64,000 bases of DNA from Paracoccaceae bacterium (GTDB taxonomy: Bacteria; Pseudomonadota; Alphaproteobacteria; Rhodobacterales; Rhodobacteraceae): positions 186,001 through 250,000 of the forward strand of contig JAIXZW010000019.1 in the NCBI GenBank assembly GCA_027489375.1, in the 5' to 3' direction. Made by a program: the position numbers and the translations under genes. Below are positions 34,000 through 42,061 of the stretch, one piece after another. Positions within the stretch are counted from its first letter, which is position 1. Each line of letters starts with the position of its first letter. The notes below the pieces were generated by a model that saw only the letters and a program-made list of their open reading frames with translations, was not told the DNA's origin and ran no database searches.

Positions 34000-35082
34000 C
34001 TAGTCCTCCCTTAGGGTTTTAAACGTCACAACATTTTCGGGGCGCAGCTCGGGGACCGAGCCACGCCAATGGACCGGTCCGGCCACGAGGACCGGCGCGC
34101 GATCATCCCGGCCCTCGCCGGAAATCAGGGCCATGAGCCGTTCGCCCGCCCGAACGCCGATGGCGTTGTAGGGCAATTCGACCGTGGTGAGCGGCGGGTA
34201 GAGCGTTTCGGCGATGGCGCGGTAATTGTCGAAACCGGCGACGCCGATCTCGTCGGGCAGTTTGCGGCCCATCGAGCGCAGGATGCCGTAGACCATCATC
34301 GCCATCTGGTCGTTGCCGCAGCAGATGACGGTCGGCGGCTGGTCGAGGCGGAGCATGCGGTCGATGCTGTCCCACAAAAGCTGCGGGCCGATTTCCTGCT
34401 GGTCGAAATCCACGTGGGCGACAAGTGCGGGGTCCTGCGCAATGCCCTCTTCGGCGAGCGCGTCACGGTAGCCGAGCGGGCGCAGGCGGCCTGCGACCAT
34501 TTCGGGGCGCAGCGCAAGATAGGCGATGCGGCGGTGGCCCGCGGCGATCAGTCTGCGCACCAGATCATGCTGGAGGCGGCGGTCGTCGGGCAGGACGGAC
34601 ACGGTTCCGCGGCTGTCGAAGCAGTTCGCCAGAACGAGCGGGGTGTCCTCGGGAAGTTGCGGAAGGTTCACTTCCTGATGGTATTCGGCGACGTAGATCA
34701 GCCCTTCGACGCGATGCGACAGGAAGGTGTCGATCAGATGCGGCACGCGATCCTTGCGGCCCGCCGTATCGGCGATCATCACCGTCATCCCCGAGGATTC
34801 AAGCGCACGCTGGATGCCCTGGACGATGAAAAGATCGGGCAGGCCCTGTTGCAGGGAGGGTTGGTTGCGGGTCGAGATCGCGCCCGTGATCAGCCCGATG
34901 ATGCCGGACTTCTGCGCCCGCATCATCCGTGCCGCATTGGACCGCACATAGCCGAGGTCGCGCATCGCGGTTTCGACCGCCTCGCGGGTGCGGTCGCCGA
35001 CCGGCCCGTCGCCGTTCAGCACGCGGCTGACCGTTTTGGGCGAAACGCCGGCGCGATGCGCGACATCGTAGATGGTCGACAA
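34000..35082 (-). CDS. LacI-family regulator of the sugar operon
   Basis: 360 residues. N-terminal HTH MSTIYDVAHRAGVSPKTVSRVLNG with the hinge helix RSNAARMMRAQ, then a periplasmic-binding-like sensor domain (IIGLITGAIST, PTVICCGNDQMAMMVYGIL, IGVAGFDNYRAIAETLYPPLTTVELP). The start is a TTG at 35082 behind GGGAGG; no in-frame ATG fits the HTH. First gene of the operon 35082-28605. Two adjacent dyad operators (35145-35172) lie upstream, so it probably represses its own operon until the sugar binds. Confidence 0.94.
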   Translation of the reverse strand: MSTIYDVAHRAGVSPKTVSRVLNGDGPVGDRTREAVETAMRDLGYVRSNAARMMRAQKSGIIGLITGAISTRNQPSLQQGLPDLFIVQGIQRALESSGMTVMIADTAGRKDRVPHLIDTFLSHRVEGLIYVAEYHQEVNLPQLPEDTPLVLANCFDSRGTVSVLPDDRRLQHDLVRRLIAAGHRRIAYLALRPEMVAGRLRPLGYRDALAEEGIAQDPALVAHVDFDQQEIGPQLLWDSIDRMLRLDQPPTVICCGNDQMAMMVYGILRSMGRKLPDEIGVAGFDNYRAIAETLYPPLTTVELPYNAIGVRAGERLMALISGEGRDDRAPVLVAGPVHWRGSVPELRPENVVTFKTLRED

Positions 35083-35144
35083 TCCGGCTCACCTCCCAAG
35101 AATGCCAGACGGTGGAGCGGGTCCTGCCGTGCTGTCCGATGCGG

Positions 35145-35172
35145 TGACATCGGTGTCATGACATCGGTGTCA
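35145..35172. promoter_or_regulatory. Tandem LacI-type operators, TGACATCGGTGTCA x2
   Basis: The 14-mer TGACATCGGTGTCA occurs twice back to back (35145-35158 and 35159-35172). Each copy is an inverted repeat TGACA-N4-TGTCA with the central CG typical of LacI-family sites. They lie 63-90 bp upstream of the regulator start. Confidence 0.75.
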
Positions 35173-35360
35173 TAACTCCGGTGAGTCTGTCAAGCCGTTG
35201 CTTCGCGGGGTGGCTGCGGATGGGTGAAGCCATCCTTTTGCGCAAACATAGCCTTTTGGGCGCGGCGTGTCGGCTTTCAAAACATGTGTCGGTAAACCAT
35301 AATCAACTGCGGGCGGTATTTCGCGCCCGATGTACCTGTCAGATTGAAATGGATTTCCAC

Positions 35361-35603
35361 ATGACCGCATTTGATTCCCGAGACATCGCCGCCGATCTGG
35401 CTGACCAATTGCTCGTGCTTTCGGCCATGCACGAGATGATGCGGCAGGCGCCCTTTGACACCCGCGAGATGGTCGAGCTGTGCATCGAAACGGTGGAGCG
35501 CTGTCAGGCCTTGACCGTCGCCCTGTTGCAGGCCCGAAGCGGAGATATGGCGCAGGTCGGCACAAACGAGGCGGAGGCAACGATACACCTTTGGCGGCAT
35601 TGA
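35361..35603 (+). CDS. Small helical protein of unknown function, paralogue of 35817-36044
   Basis: 80 residues if started at ATG 35361 (an ATG four codons earlier is possible). I do not recognise the family. The middle segment (DLADQLLVLSAMHEMMRQAP ... MVELCIETVERCQALTVALLQ) looks like two amphipathic helices, has two Cys and many Leu/Met, and no membrane segment. It aligns well with the second small ORF downstream: LADQLLVLSAMHEMM against LTDELFALAMLHELL, and MVELCIETVERCQALT against MVEMCQTAVGRCQKLT. Conservation between two copies with different flanks is good evidence that both are real genes. Confidence 0.7.
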   Translation: MTAFDSRDIAADLADQLLVLSAMHEMMRQAPFDTREMVELCIETVERCQALTVALLQARSGDMAQVGTNEAEATIHLWRH

Positions 35604-35681
35604 CGGTTTTGCGCATCGCGTGCTGCCTTGGGTTGTATTTCGGGAAGGCCATCGCAACCTGACCGCACTGACGCCGCGGCC

Positions 35682-35702
35682 ATTTTATCCTTTTGATAAA
35701 AT
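35682..35702. promoter_or_regulatory. AT-rich inverted repeat ATTTTATC-N5-GATAAAAT
   Basis: ATTTTATC (35682-35689), CTTTT, GATAAAAT (35695-35702): a perfect 8-bp dyad, strikingly AT-rich for this genome, between the two paralogous small ORFs. It may be an operator or a weak terminator for the first ORF; it lies 115 bp before the second start. Confidence 0.45.
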
Positions 35703-35816
35703 CATATCCGAATGGTCGAGACGGATGATCATGGGTGCGCGTGAGGGAAATCCAAATGCTGTCACACTTGGCTTGCGGTGATTCCGGGCATTTACCGGCA
35801 ATGATTGGAGGACGAA

Positions 35817-36044
35817 TTGAACAAGAAGCGGATTGACGAGATTACGGTCGGCCTGACGGATGAATTGTTCGCGCTGGCGATGCTGCACGAGTTGTTGGCG
35901 CAGCGGGTGGAGGCGCGGCCGATGGTCGAGATGTGCCAGACCGCAGTGGGGCGTTGCCAGAAATTGACGGCGTGCCTGTCGCTTTCGGGCGCGCAGGCGA
36001 TGCGGCACGCCGCGGCGCCCGAATCGGTGCAGCGGGTCGTGTAG
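35817..36044 (+). CDS. Small helical protein of unknown function, second paralogue
   Basis: 75 residues from a TTG at 35817, chosen because GGAGGA (35807-35812) is placed right for it; an earlier in-frame TTG at 35805 lies inside that site. It shares the Leu/Met-rich helical core and the spacing of two Cys (EMCQTAVGRC) with the protein at 35361. No known domain was recognised. The C-terminus (QAMRHAAAPESVQRVV) differs from the first copy. It lies about 100 bp before rnr. Confidence 0.65.
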   Translation: MNKKRIDEITVGLTDELFALAMLHELLAQRVEARPMVEMCQTAVGRCQKLTACLSLSGAQAMRHAAAPESVQRVV

Positions 36045-36148
36045 AGGCGCGGCGGGGCGGCGCAGAGGGCGGCACCTCTCTGCGCCGCGCCAAGAGCGGT
36101 TGGCGGTCGAATGTGGCCTTTGCCGCAGGGCCATGTTAACCCGTGGGG

Positions 36149-38401
36149 ATGGAACAACTGCCCACCAAAGACCAGATCCGCCAGTGGATCGCCGAAAACC
36201 CGCAGCTCGGGGCCAAGCGCGACATCGCCAAGGCCTTCGGCATCAAGGGGGCGGCGCGCATCGAGTTGAAACGCATCCTGCGCGAGCTGGAGGATGAGGG
36301 TGGCGTGGTCAAGAAGCGCCGCGCCTATCGCGAGGCGGGGACGCTGCCGCCGGTGACGCTGCTTACGGTGCTGCCGCCCGATGCGGCGGGCGACCTTTTC
36401 CTGCGTCCGATGGAATGGCAGGGCGAGGGGGATGCCCCGCGCATCCTGTTCATCCCGAAAAAGGGCGATCCGGCGCTGGGAGCGGGGGACCGCATCCTTG
36501 GGCGTTTGGCCAAGGTCGATCTGGACGATTACGAATACGAGGCGCGGCTGATCCGCCAGTTGGGCAGCAACCCCACCCGCGTGCTGGGCATCTTCCGCGC
36601 CGAAACCGAAGGCGGGCGGATCGTTCCCATCGACAAGGGGGCCGACAAGGAATGGCGCGTGGCGCGCGATTTCACGGCAGGCGCGCGCGATGGCGAATTG
36701 GTCGAGGCCGAGCAGACGGGACCGAAGCGCCTGGGTCTGCCGCAGGCGCGGATCATCACGCGGCTGGGTGATCCGATGGGACCGCGTGCGGTCAGCCTGA
36801 TCGCCATCCACCAGCATGGCATCCCCGACCAGTTTCCCGATGCCGTCCTTGCCGAAGCGGATGCGGCCAAGCCCGCGCCGATGGGCCAGCGCGAGGATTT
36901 GCGCGATCTGCCGCTTGTCACCATCGACCCGTCCGATGCCCGCGACCATGACGACGCGGTCTATGCCGAGGCCGACACCGACACCGCCAACCCGGGCGGG
37001 CATATCGTCTGGGTGGCGATTGCCGATGTGGCGCATTACGTGCGCCCCGGATCGAAGCTTGACCGCGAGGCGAGGAAGCGCGGCAACTCGACCTATTTCC
37101 CCGACCGTGTGGTGCCGATGCTGCCCGATACGCTTTCGGGTGATCTTTGCAGCCTGCACGAAGGGGTGGACCGGCCCTGCCTTGCCGTTCGGATGAAGCT
37201 GGACGTGGACGGGGTGAAGATCGGGCACCGTTTCGTGCGGGGCATGATGCGCTCGGTCGCCTCGTTGCATTACGGCGAGGTGCAGGAGGCTGCCGATGGC
37301 CGCCCGAACCCGCGCTGTGCCGCATTGATGGGGCGGGTGATCGCGCCGCTTTATGCCGCCTATGAGGCGGCGAAGAAGGCACGCGCGGTGCGCCAGCCGC
37401 TCGACCTCGACCTGCCGGAGCGCAAGATCGTGCTGTCCGAGGAGGGCAAGGTCCTGTCGGTCGATTTCCGCGAACGCTTCGACGCGCACAAGCTGATCGA
37501 AGAGTTCATGATCCTGGCCAACGTGGCCGCAGCCGAGGAATTGACGCGGTTGAAGAAGCCGCTTCTCTTCCGCGTGCATGAAGAGCCGAGCATCGAAAAG
37601 CTGGATGCGCTGCGCGAGGTGGCCGAGGCTTCGGGCTTCAGCCTTGCCAAGGGGCAGGTTCTGAAGACGGCGCATCTGAACCGGCTGCTGTCGCAGGCCG
37701 AGGGGACGGAGTTCGACGAGCTTTTGAACATCACCACGCTGCGGTCGATGACGCAGGCCTATTACCACCCGCAGAATTTCGGGCATTTCGGGTTGGCGCT
37801 GCGGAGTTATGCGCATTTCACCTCGCCCATCCGGCGGTATTCGGACCTGATCGTGCATCGGGCGCTGGTCGCGGGGCATGGCTGGGGCGATGACGGGCTT
37901 TCGGCGCAGGATATCGAGGCGCTGGAAGAGACGGCGAAGCTGATTTCCGATGCGGAGCGCCGGTCGATGGCGGCGGAGCGGGATACGACCGACCGTTACC
38001 TTGCCGCCTATCTGTCCGACCGCGTGGGGGCGGAATTCGCGGGGCGGATTTCGGGTGTGCAGCGGTTCGGCGTCTTCGTGAAGCTGGACGAGACGGGGGC
38101 GGACGGGTTGATCCCGATCCGCGATCTGGGGCGCGAGTTCTTCCATTACGATCAGGACAGCCAGACGCTGATGGGGGCCGATACGGGGCTGACCATCGGC
38201 ATCGGGCAGCGCGTGACCGTGCGGCTGTCCGAGGCGATACCCGTGACCGGCGGGCTGGTGCTGGAATTGCTGACGCTGGAGGGCGACGCCCTGCCGCAGG
38301 GCAAGGCGGGGCCGCGCGGGCGCTATGCCCCGCGCAAACCGGGGAAGTTCGCCGCCAAGGAGCGCAAGGTGAAGCGCAAGGTCGAACGCAAGCGGCGGTA
38401 G
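36149..38401 (+). CDS. rnr: Ribonuclease R
   Basis: 750 residues, 3'-to-5' exoribonuclease that degrades structured RNA. Domains in order: N-terminal winged helix (QIRQWIAENPQLGAKRDIAKAF), cold-shock-like regions, RNB catalytic domain with TIDPSDARDHDDAVYAE (metal-binding Asps), STYFPDRVVPMLPDTLS, HFTSPIRRYSDLIVHRAL, and the S1 domain around FAGRISGVQRFGVFVKLDETG, ending in a Lys/Arg-rich tail. ATG at 36149 is preferred over the GTG two codons earlier. A housekeeping gene among accessory loci. Confidence 0.97.
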   Translation: MEQLPTKDQIRQWIAENPQLGAKRDIAKAFGIKGAARIELKRILRELEDEGGVVKKRRAYREAGTLPPVTLLTVLPPDAAGDLFLRPMEWQGEGDAPRILFIPKKGDPALGAGDRILGRLAKVDLDDYEYEARLIRQLGSNPTRVLGIFRAETEGGRIVPIDKGADKEWRVARDFTAGARDGELVEAEQTGPKRLGLPQARIITRLGDPMGPRAVSLIAIHQHGIPDQFPDAVLAEADAAKPAPMGQREDLRDLPLVTIDPSDARDHDDAVYAEADTDTANPGGHIVWVAIADVAHYVRPGSKLDREARKRGNSTYFPDRVVPMLPDTLSGDLCSLHEGVDRPCLAVRMKLDVDGVKIGHRFVRGMMRSVASLHYGEVQEAADGRPNPRCAALMGRVIAPLYAAYEAAKKARAVRQPLDLDLPERKIVLSEEGKVLSVDFRERFDAHKLIEEFMILANVAAAEELTRLKKPLLFRVHEEPSIEKLDALREVAEASGFSLAKGQVLKTAHLNRLLSQAEGTEFDELLNITTLRSMTQAYYHPQNFGHFGLALRSYAHFTSPIRRYSDLIVHRALVAGHGWGDDGLSAQDIEALEETAKLISDAERRSMAAERDTTDRYLAAYLSDRVGAEFAGRISGVQRFGVFVKLDETGADGLIPIRDLGREFFHYDQDSQTLMGADTGLTIGIGQRVTVRLSEAIPVTGGLVLELLTLEGDALPQGKAGPRGRYAPRKPGKFAAKERKVKRKVERKRR

Positions 38402-38411
38402 TCCGCTTCGC

Positions 38412-38437
38412 CCTCTCACGAGAGGATTTGCGTTTTG
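38412..38437 (+). terminator. Probable weak terminator after rnr
   Basis: CCTCT (38412-38416) and AGAGG (38421-38425) form a short stem with loop CACG, followed by ATTTGCGTTTT. The stem is only 5-6 bp and the T tract is broken. Confidence 0.4.
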
Positions 38438-38549
38438 CGGCTGGCCTGACCCCGTTGCCATGACGGGGCGCGATATCTGCATGCGCGGGATATTATTTCC
38501 CTCGCCCCGCCTTTCCTGTCACCAAAGGGCAAGACAGACGGAGTGCGCC

Positions 38550-39725
38550 ATGAGCTTCCACCCCACCGCAGAATATGACGATCTCCGGCACGGGGTCGCC
38601 GCGGTCTGTGCCGGATTTCCGGGCAGTTATTGGCGCGATCTGGATGCGCGGCGGGCTTATCCCGAAGCGTTCGTGGCAGCGCTGATGCGCGAAGGCTGGC
38701 TTGGCGCGATGATCCCCGAAGCCTATGGCGGATCGGGACTGAACCTGACGGCGGCTGCGGTGATCCTTGAGGAAATCCACCGGCAGGGGTGCAATGCGGC
38801 GGCGTGCCATGCGCAGATGTATACGATGGGCACGGTGTTGCGGCACGGGTCCGAGGCGCAGAAACGCCGCTACCTGCCGGAGATCGCGGCGGGCCGGTTG
38901 CGGTTGCAGGCCTTTGGCGTGACCGAACCGACCAGCGGGACCGACACGCTGTCGCTGCAAACCACGGCGCGGCGGGACGGGGACAGTTGGGTCATCAACG
39001 GCCAGAAGCTCTGGACCAGTCGGGCAGAGCATTCCGACCTCATGGTGCTGCTGGCGCGGACTACGCCACGCGATCAGGCGGCATCGCGGACGGACGGGCT
39101 TTCGGTGTTTCTGGTCGATCTGCGGGGGCTGGTGGGGAATGGCATCACCATCCGGCCCATCCGCACGATGATGAACCATGCCACGACCGAGGTGTTCTTC
39201 GAGGAGGTCCGCATTCCCGCCGATGCGCTGGTGGGGGAGGAGGGCAAGGGGTTCCGTTATATCCTGTCGGGGATGAATTCCGAACGCATCCTGATTGCCG
39301 CCGAATGCATCGGTGACGCGAAATGGTTCATCGAAAAGGGCGCGGCCTATGCCCGCGAGCGCAAGGTCTTCGGCGCGCCGATCGGGAAGAACCAGGGGGT
39401 GCAGTTCCCGCTTGCCAAGGCATACGCGCATATGCTGGCCGCCGAGGCCATCGTCTACCGCGCGGCAGGCAGCTATGACGCGGGCGAAAATCCGGGGGTC
39501 GAGGCGAACACCGCCAAGATGCTGGCCGCGGATGCAAGCTGGGAGGCGGCGGAAGCCTGTCTGCAAACCCACGGCGGTTTCGGCTTTGCCGAGGAATACG
39601 ATGTCGAGCGCAAGTTCCGCGAGGCGCGGCTTTATCAGGTGGCCCCGATCAGCACCAACCTGATCCTGTGCTACATCGCCGAGCAGGTGCTCGGCCTGCC
39701 GAAAAGCTACGGGGCGGGGGCATGA
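38550..39725 (+). CDS. Acyl-CoA dehydrogenase family protein
   Basis: 391 residues. Seen: QAFGVTEPTSGTDTLSLQTTA, VINGQKLWTSRAEHSDLMVLLA, GMNSERILIAAECIGDAKWF, RKVFGAPIGKNQGVQFPLAKAY and TANG-like QTHGGFGFAEEYDVERKFREA. The position of the catalytic Glu (YEGTxxI in MCAD-type enzymes) reads LYQVAPISTNLI, so the base must come from elsewhere, as in some subfamilies. ATG at 38550 follows a GGAG. Overlaps the CoA-transferase gene by ATGA, so a dicarboxylate or branched acid may be CoA-activated and then desaturated. Confidence 0.92.
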   Translation: MSFHPTAEYDDLRHGVAAVCAGFPGSYWRDLDARRAYPEAFVAALMREGWLGAMIPEAYGGSGLNLTAAAVILEEIHRQGCNAAACHAQMYTMGTVLRHGSEAQKRRYLPEIAAGRLRLQAFGVTEPTSGTDTLSLQTTARRDGDSWVINGQKLWTSRAEHSDLMVLLARTTPRDQAASRTDGLSVFLVDLRGLVGNGITIRPIRTMMNHATTEVFFEEVRIPADALVGEEGKGFRYILSGMNSERILIAAECIGDAKWFIEKGAAYARERKVFGAPIGKNQGVQFPLAKAYAHMLAAEAIVYRAAGSYDAGENPGVEANTAKMLAADASWEAAEACLQTHGGFGFAEEYDVERKFREARLYQVAPISTNLILCYIAEQVLGLPKSYGAGA

Positions 39726-40843
39726 GCCGCGATCTGGAGGGGGTGCTTGTCGTCTCGCTCGAGCAGGCGGTGGCGGCACCGCTGGCCACGGCACGGCTGG
39801 CCGATGCGGGTGCGCGGGTGATCAAGGTCGAGCGGCCCGAAGGGGATTTCGCACGCGGTTACGACCGGCTGGTGCATGGCGAAAGCGCCTATTTCGTCTG
39901 GATCAACCGCGGGAAAGAGTCGATCTGCCTTGACCTGCGGCAGGGGGATGATCTGGCGCTGCTCCGGCGGATGGTCGGGAAGGCTGATGTCTTCGTGCAG
40001 AACCTTGCCCCCGGTGCGGCGGATCGGCTGGGCGTGGGGGCCGAGGCGATGCGGGCGGCGCATCCGGCGCTGATCTATGTGTCGATTTCCGGCTATGGCG
40101 AGGACGGGCCTTATCGTGACGCCAAGGCCTATGACATGCTGATCCAAGGCGAAAGCGGGCTGTTGTCGATCAACGGCACGCCCGAGGGTGCGGCGCGGGT
40201 GGGGATTTCGGTCTGCGACATCGCGGCGGGCGAGACGGCCTTTGCGGGGGTGTTGCAATCCCTGATCGCACGCGGACGGACGGGGCAGGGGCGGCTGGTC
40301 GAGGTGTCGCTGTTCCATACGATGGCCGACTGGATGAACGTGCCTTATCTGCAAGCCGCCTATGGCGGGGCGGCCCCCGCGCGGGTGGGCGTGCGGCATC
40401 CGTCGATTGCGCCCTATGGGGCATTCGCCTGCGCGGACGGGCGCGAGGTGTTGATGGCGGTGCAGAGCGACCGCGAGTGGGTGGCGCTGGCCGCGCAGGT
40501 GTTGGGACGGCCCGAATTGGGGCAGGACCCGCGCTACGCGACGAACGTGGCCCGCGTCGCGCATCGGGCCGAGGTCGAGGCGATGATCGCGCCGGTTCTG
40601 GCCACGCATGACCGCGAGGCGGCGGTTCGTCTGCTGGAGGCGGCGGGCATCGCCTGCGGGCGGGTGTCGGACCTGACGGATTTGCAGGCGCATCCGCAGG
40701 CGCGGCATGTGACGGTGGACAGCCCCACCGGCCCCGTCACGATGATGGGGCGCGGGGTGCGTTTTGCCGATGGCGGGATCGGCACGGGGCCAGTGCCAGC
40801 GAAGGGGCAGCATGGCGCGGCGTTGCGTCAGGAGTTTTCATAA
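39722..40843 (+). CDS. Class III CoA-transferase (CaiB/BaiF family)
   Basis: 373 residues, transferring CoA between carboxylic acids through an aspartyl-CoA anhydride. Seen: EGVLVVSLEQAVAAPLATARLADAGARVIKVERPEGDFAR, WINRGKESICLDLR, VSISGYGEDGPYRDAKAYDMLIQ (the Asp is the expected nucleophile) and EVSLFHTMADWMNVPY. Coupled to the acyl-CoA dehydrogenase upstream and 15 nt from the N-carbamoylase downstream. Its substrate pair cannot be told from sequence. Confidence 0.93.
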   Translation: MSRDLEGVLVVSLEQAVAAPLATARLADAGARVIKVERPEGDFARGYDRLVHGESAYFVWINRGKESICLDLRQGDDLALLRRMVGKADVFVQNLAPGAADRLGVGAEAMRAAHPALIYVSISGYGEDGPYRDAKAYDMLIQGESGLLSINGTPEGAARVGISVCDIAAGETAFAGVLQSLIARGRTGQGRLVEVSLFHTMADWMNVPYLQAAYGGAAPARVGVRHPSIAPYGAFACADGREVLMAVQSDREWVALAAQVLGRPELGQDPRYATNVARVAHRAEVEAMIAPVLATHDREAAVRLLEAAGIACGRVSDLTDLQAHPQARHVTVDSPTGPVTMMGRGVRFADGGIGTGPVPAKGQHGAALRQEFS

Positions 40844-40858
40844 CCAAGGGGGTCCGGC

Positions 40859-41800
40859 ATGGAACGGCATCTGATCACGGCGGCGGCGCAGATGGGACCG
40901 ATTGCGCGGTCCGAAACCCGTGCCGATACGGTGCGGCGTCTGGTCGAGATGATGCGCGAGGCCAAGGCGCGGGGGGCGGAACTGGTCGTCTTTACTGAGC
41001 TTGCGCTGACCACGTTCTTTCCGCGCTGGATGATCGAGGACGAGGCGGAGCTTGATACATTTTACGAGGCCGAGATGCCCTCGGCCGCGACGCAGCCGTT
41101 GTTTGACGAGGCGAAGCGGCTGGGGATCGGCTTCAACCTCGGCTATGCCGAGCTGGTGGTGGAAGGCGGGGTGAAGCGGCGGTTCAACACCTCGATCCTT
41201 GTGGATGCCACGGGGCGGATCATCGGGAAATACCGCAAGGTGCATCTGCCCGGCCATGACGTGCCGCAGGCGGGGCGGGCGTTCCAGCATCTGGAGAAGC
41301 GGTATTTCGAGCCGGGGAACCTTGGCTTTCCCGTCTTTCGCGGGTTCGGCGGGGTGATGGGAATGGCGATCTGCAATGACAGGCGCTGGCCCGAAACCTA
41401 TCGCGTCATGGGGTTGCAGGGGGTGGACATGGTCATGCTGGGTTACAACACGCCCTTTGACCATACGGGGGATGAGGCTGTGAACAGTCTGACGCTGTTC
41501 CACAACCACCTGTCGATGCAGGCGGGGGCTTACCAGAACGCGACATGGGTCGTCGGCACCGCGAAATGCGGGACCGAGGAGGGGTCGAAGATGGGCGGCC
41601 AAAGCGTGATCGTCGCACCCTCGGGCGAGATCGTGGCGCAGGCGGTGACGGTCGGGGACGAGGTGATCACCGCGAAATGCGATCTCGACATGGGGCGCAT
41701 CTACAAAGAAACGATCTTCAATTTCGCCCGCCACCGCAGGCCGGAACATTACCGGCTGATCACCGAGCGGACGGGGGCGATCCTGCCGCCCGAGGTCTGA
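40859..41800 (+). CDS. N-carbamoyl-D-amino-acid hydrolase (nitrilase superfamily)
   Basis: 313 residues, hydrolysing N-carbamoyl-D-amino acids to D-amino acid, CO2 and ammonia. The full catalytic set is present: Glu in VVFTELALTTFFPRW, Lys in GKYRKVHLPGHDV, Cys in GMAICNDRRWPE. Long stretches such as LGIGFNLGYAELVVEGGVKR and FQHLEKRYFEPGNLGFPV match the characterised D-carbamoylases of Agrobacterium as I remember them. It stands just before the HyuA/HyuB genes, fitting the second step after opening of a hydantoin ring. Confidence 0.93.
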   Translation: MERHLITAAAQMGPIARSETRADTVRRLVEMMREAKARGAELVVFTELALTTFFPRWMIEDEAELDTFYEAEMPSAATQPLFDEAKRLGIGFNLGYAELVVEGGVKRRFNTSILVDATGRIIGKYRKVHLPGHDVPQAGRAFQHLEKRYFEPGNLGFPVFRGFGGVMGMAICNDRRWPETYRVMGLQGVDMVMLGYNTPFDHTGDEAVNSLTLFHNHLSMQAGAYQNATWVVGTAKCGTEEGSKMGGQSVIVAPSGEIVAQAVTVGDEVITAKCDLDMGRIYKETIFNFARHRRPEHYRLITERTGAILPPEV

Positions 41801-41873
41801 AGCGGAGTGTATCTTGTGCACTGACCGGGGATCATTGGCGAAAGCAGATATCTCGCAGGCGCATGGATCAGGT

Positions 41874-41967
41874 CGGGGCCGTGCCCGTTGCGCATTTCCC
41901 AACGGGTAAACACCTAGAAAGCTTGGAGATTCGGCCCCGTGCGATGTTGCGCGGGGCCGGTTTGTTT
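41874..41967 (+). terminator. Leader terminator with competing antiterminator arm before hyuA
   Basis: Terminator: CGGCCCCGTGCG (41932-41943) pairs with TGCGCGGGGCCG (41948-41959) around an ATGT loop, followed by GTTTGTTTAT. The same 3' arm sequence CGGGGCCG also occurs upstream at 41874-41881 and can pair instead with 41932-41939. That alternative pairing would enclose the perfect hairpin CCCGTTG (41884-41890)/CAACGGG (41900-41906) and a weaker CCTAG/CTTGG hairpin. The terminator is sure as a structure; its regulatory use is inference. Confidence 0.75.
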
Positions 41968-42061
41968 ATGCGCTGCGGAATTTTCGGTATGCAAAATCCG
42001 CTTTGTGGCGGGCGGCTTCCATGTCTCAATCGCGGTAACAAGATAACAGCGGGGGTGTGGG

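Noticed and set aside
35792..38482. 896-codon minus-strand open frame
   Set aside because: Exactly antisense to rnr, whose RNase R domains are unmistakable.
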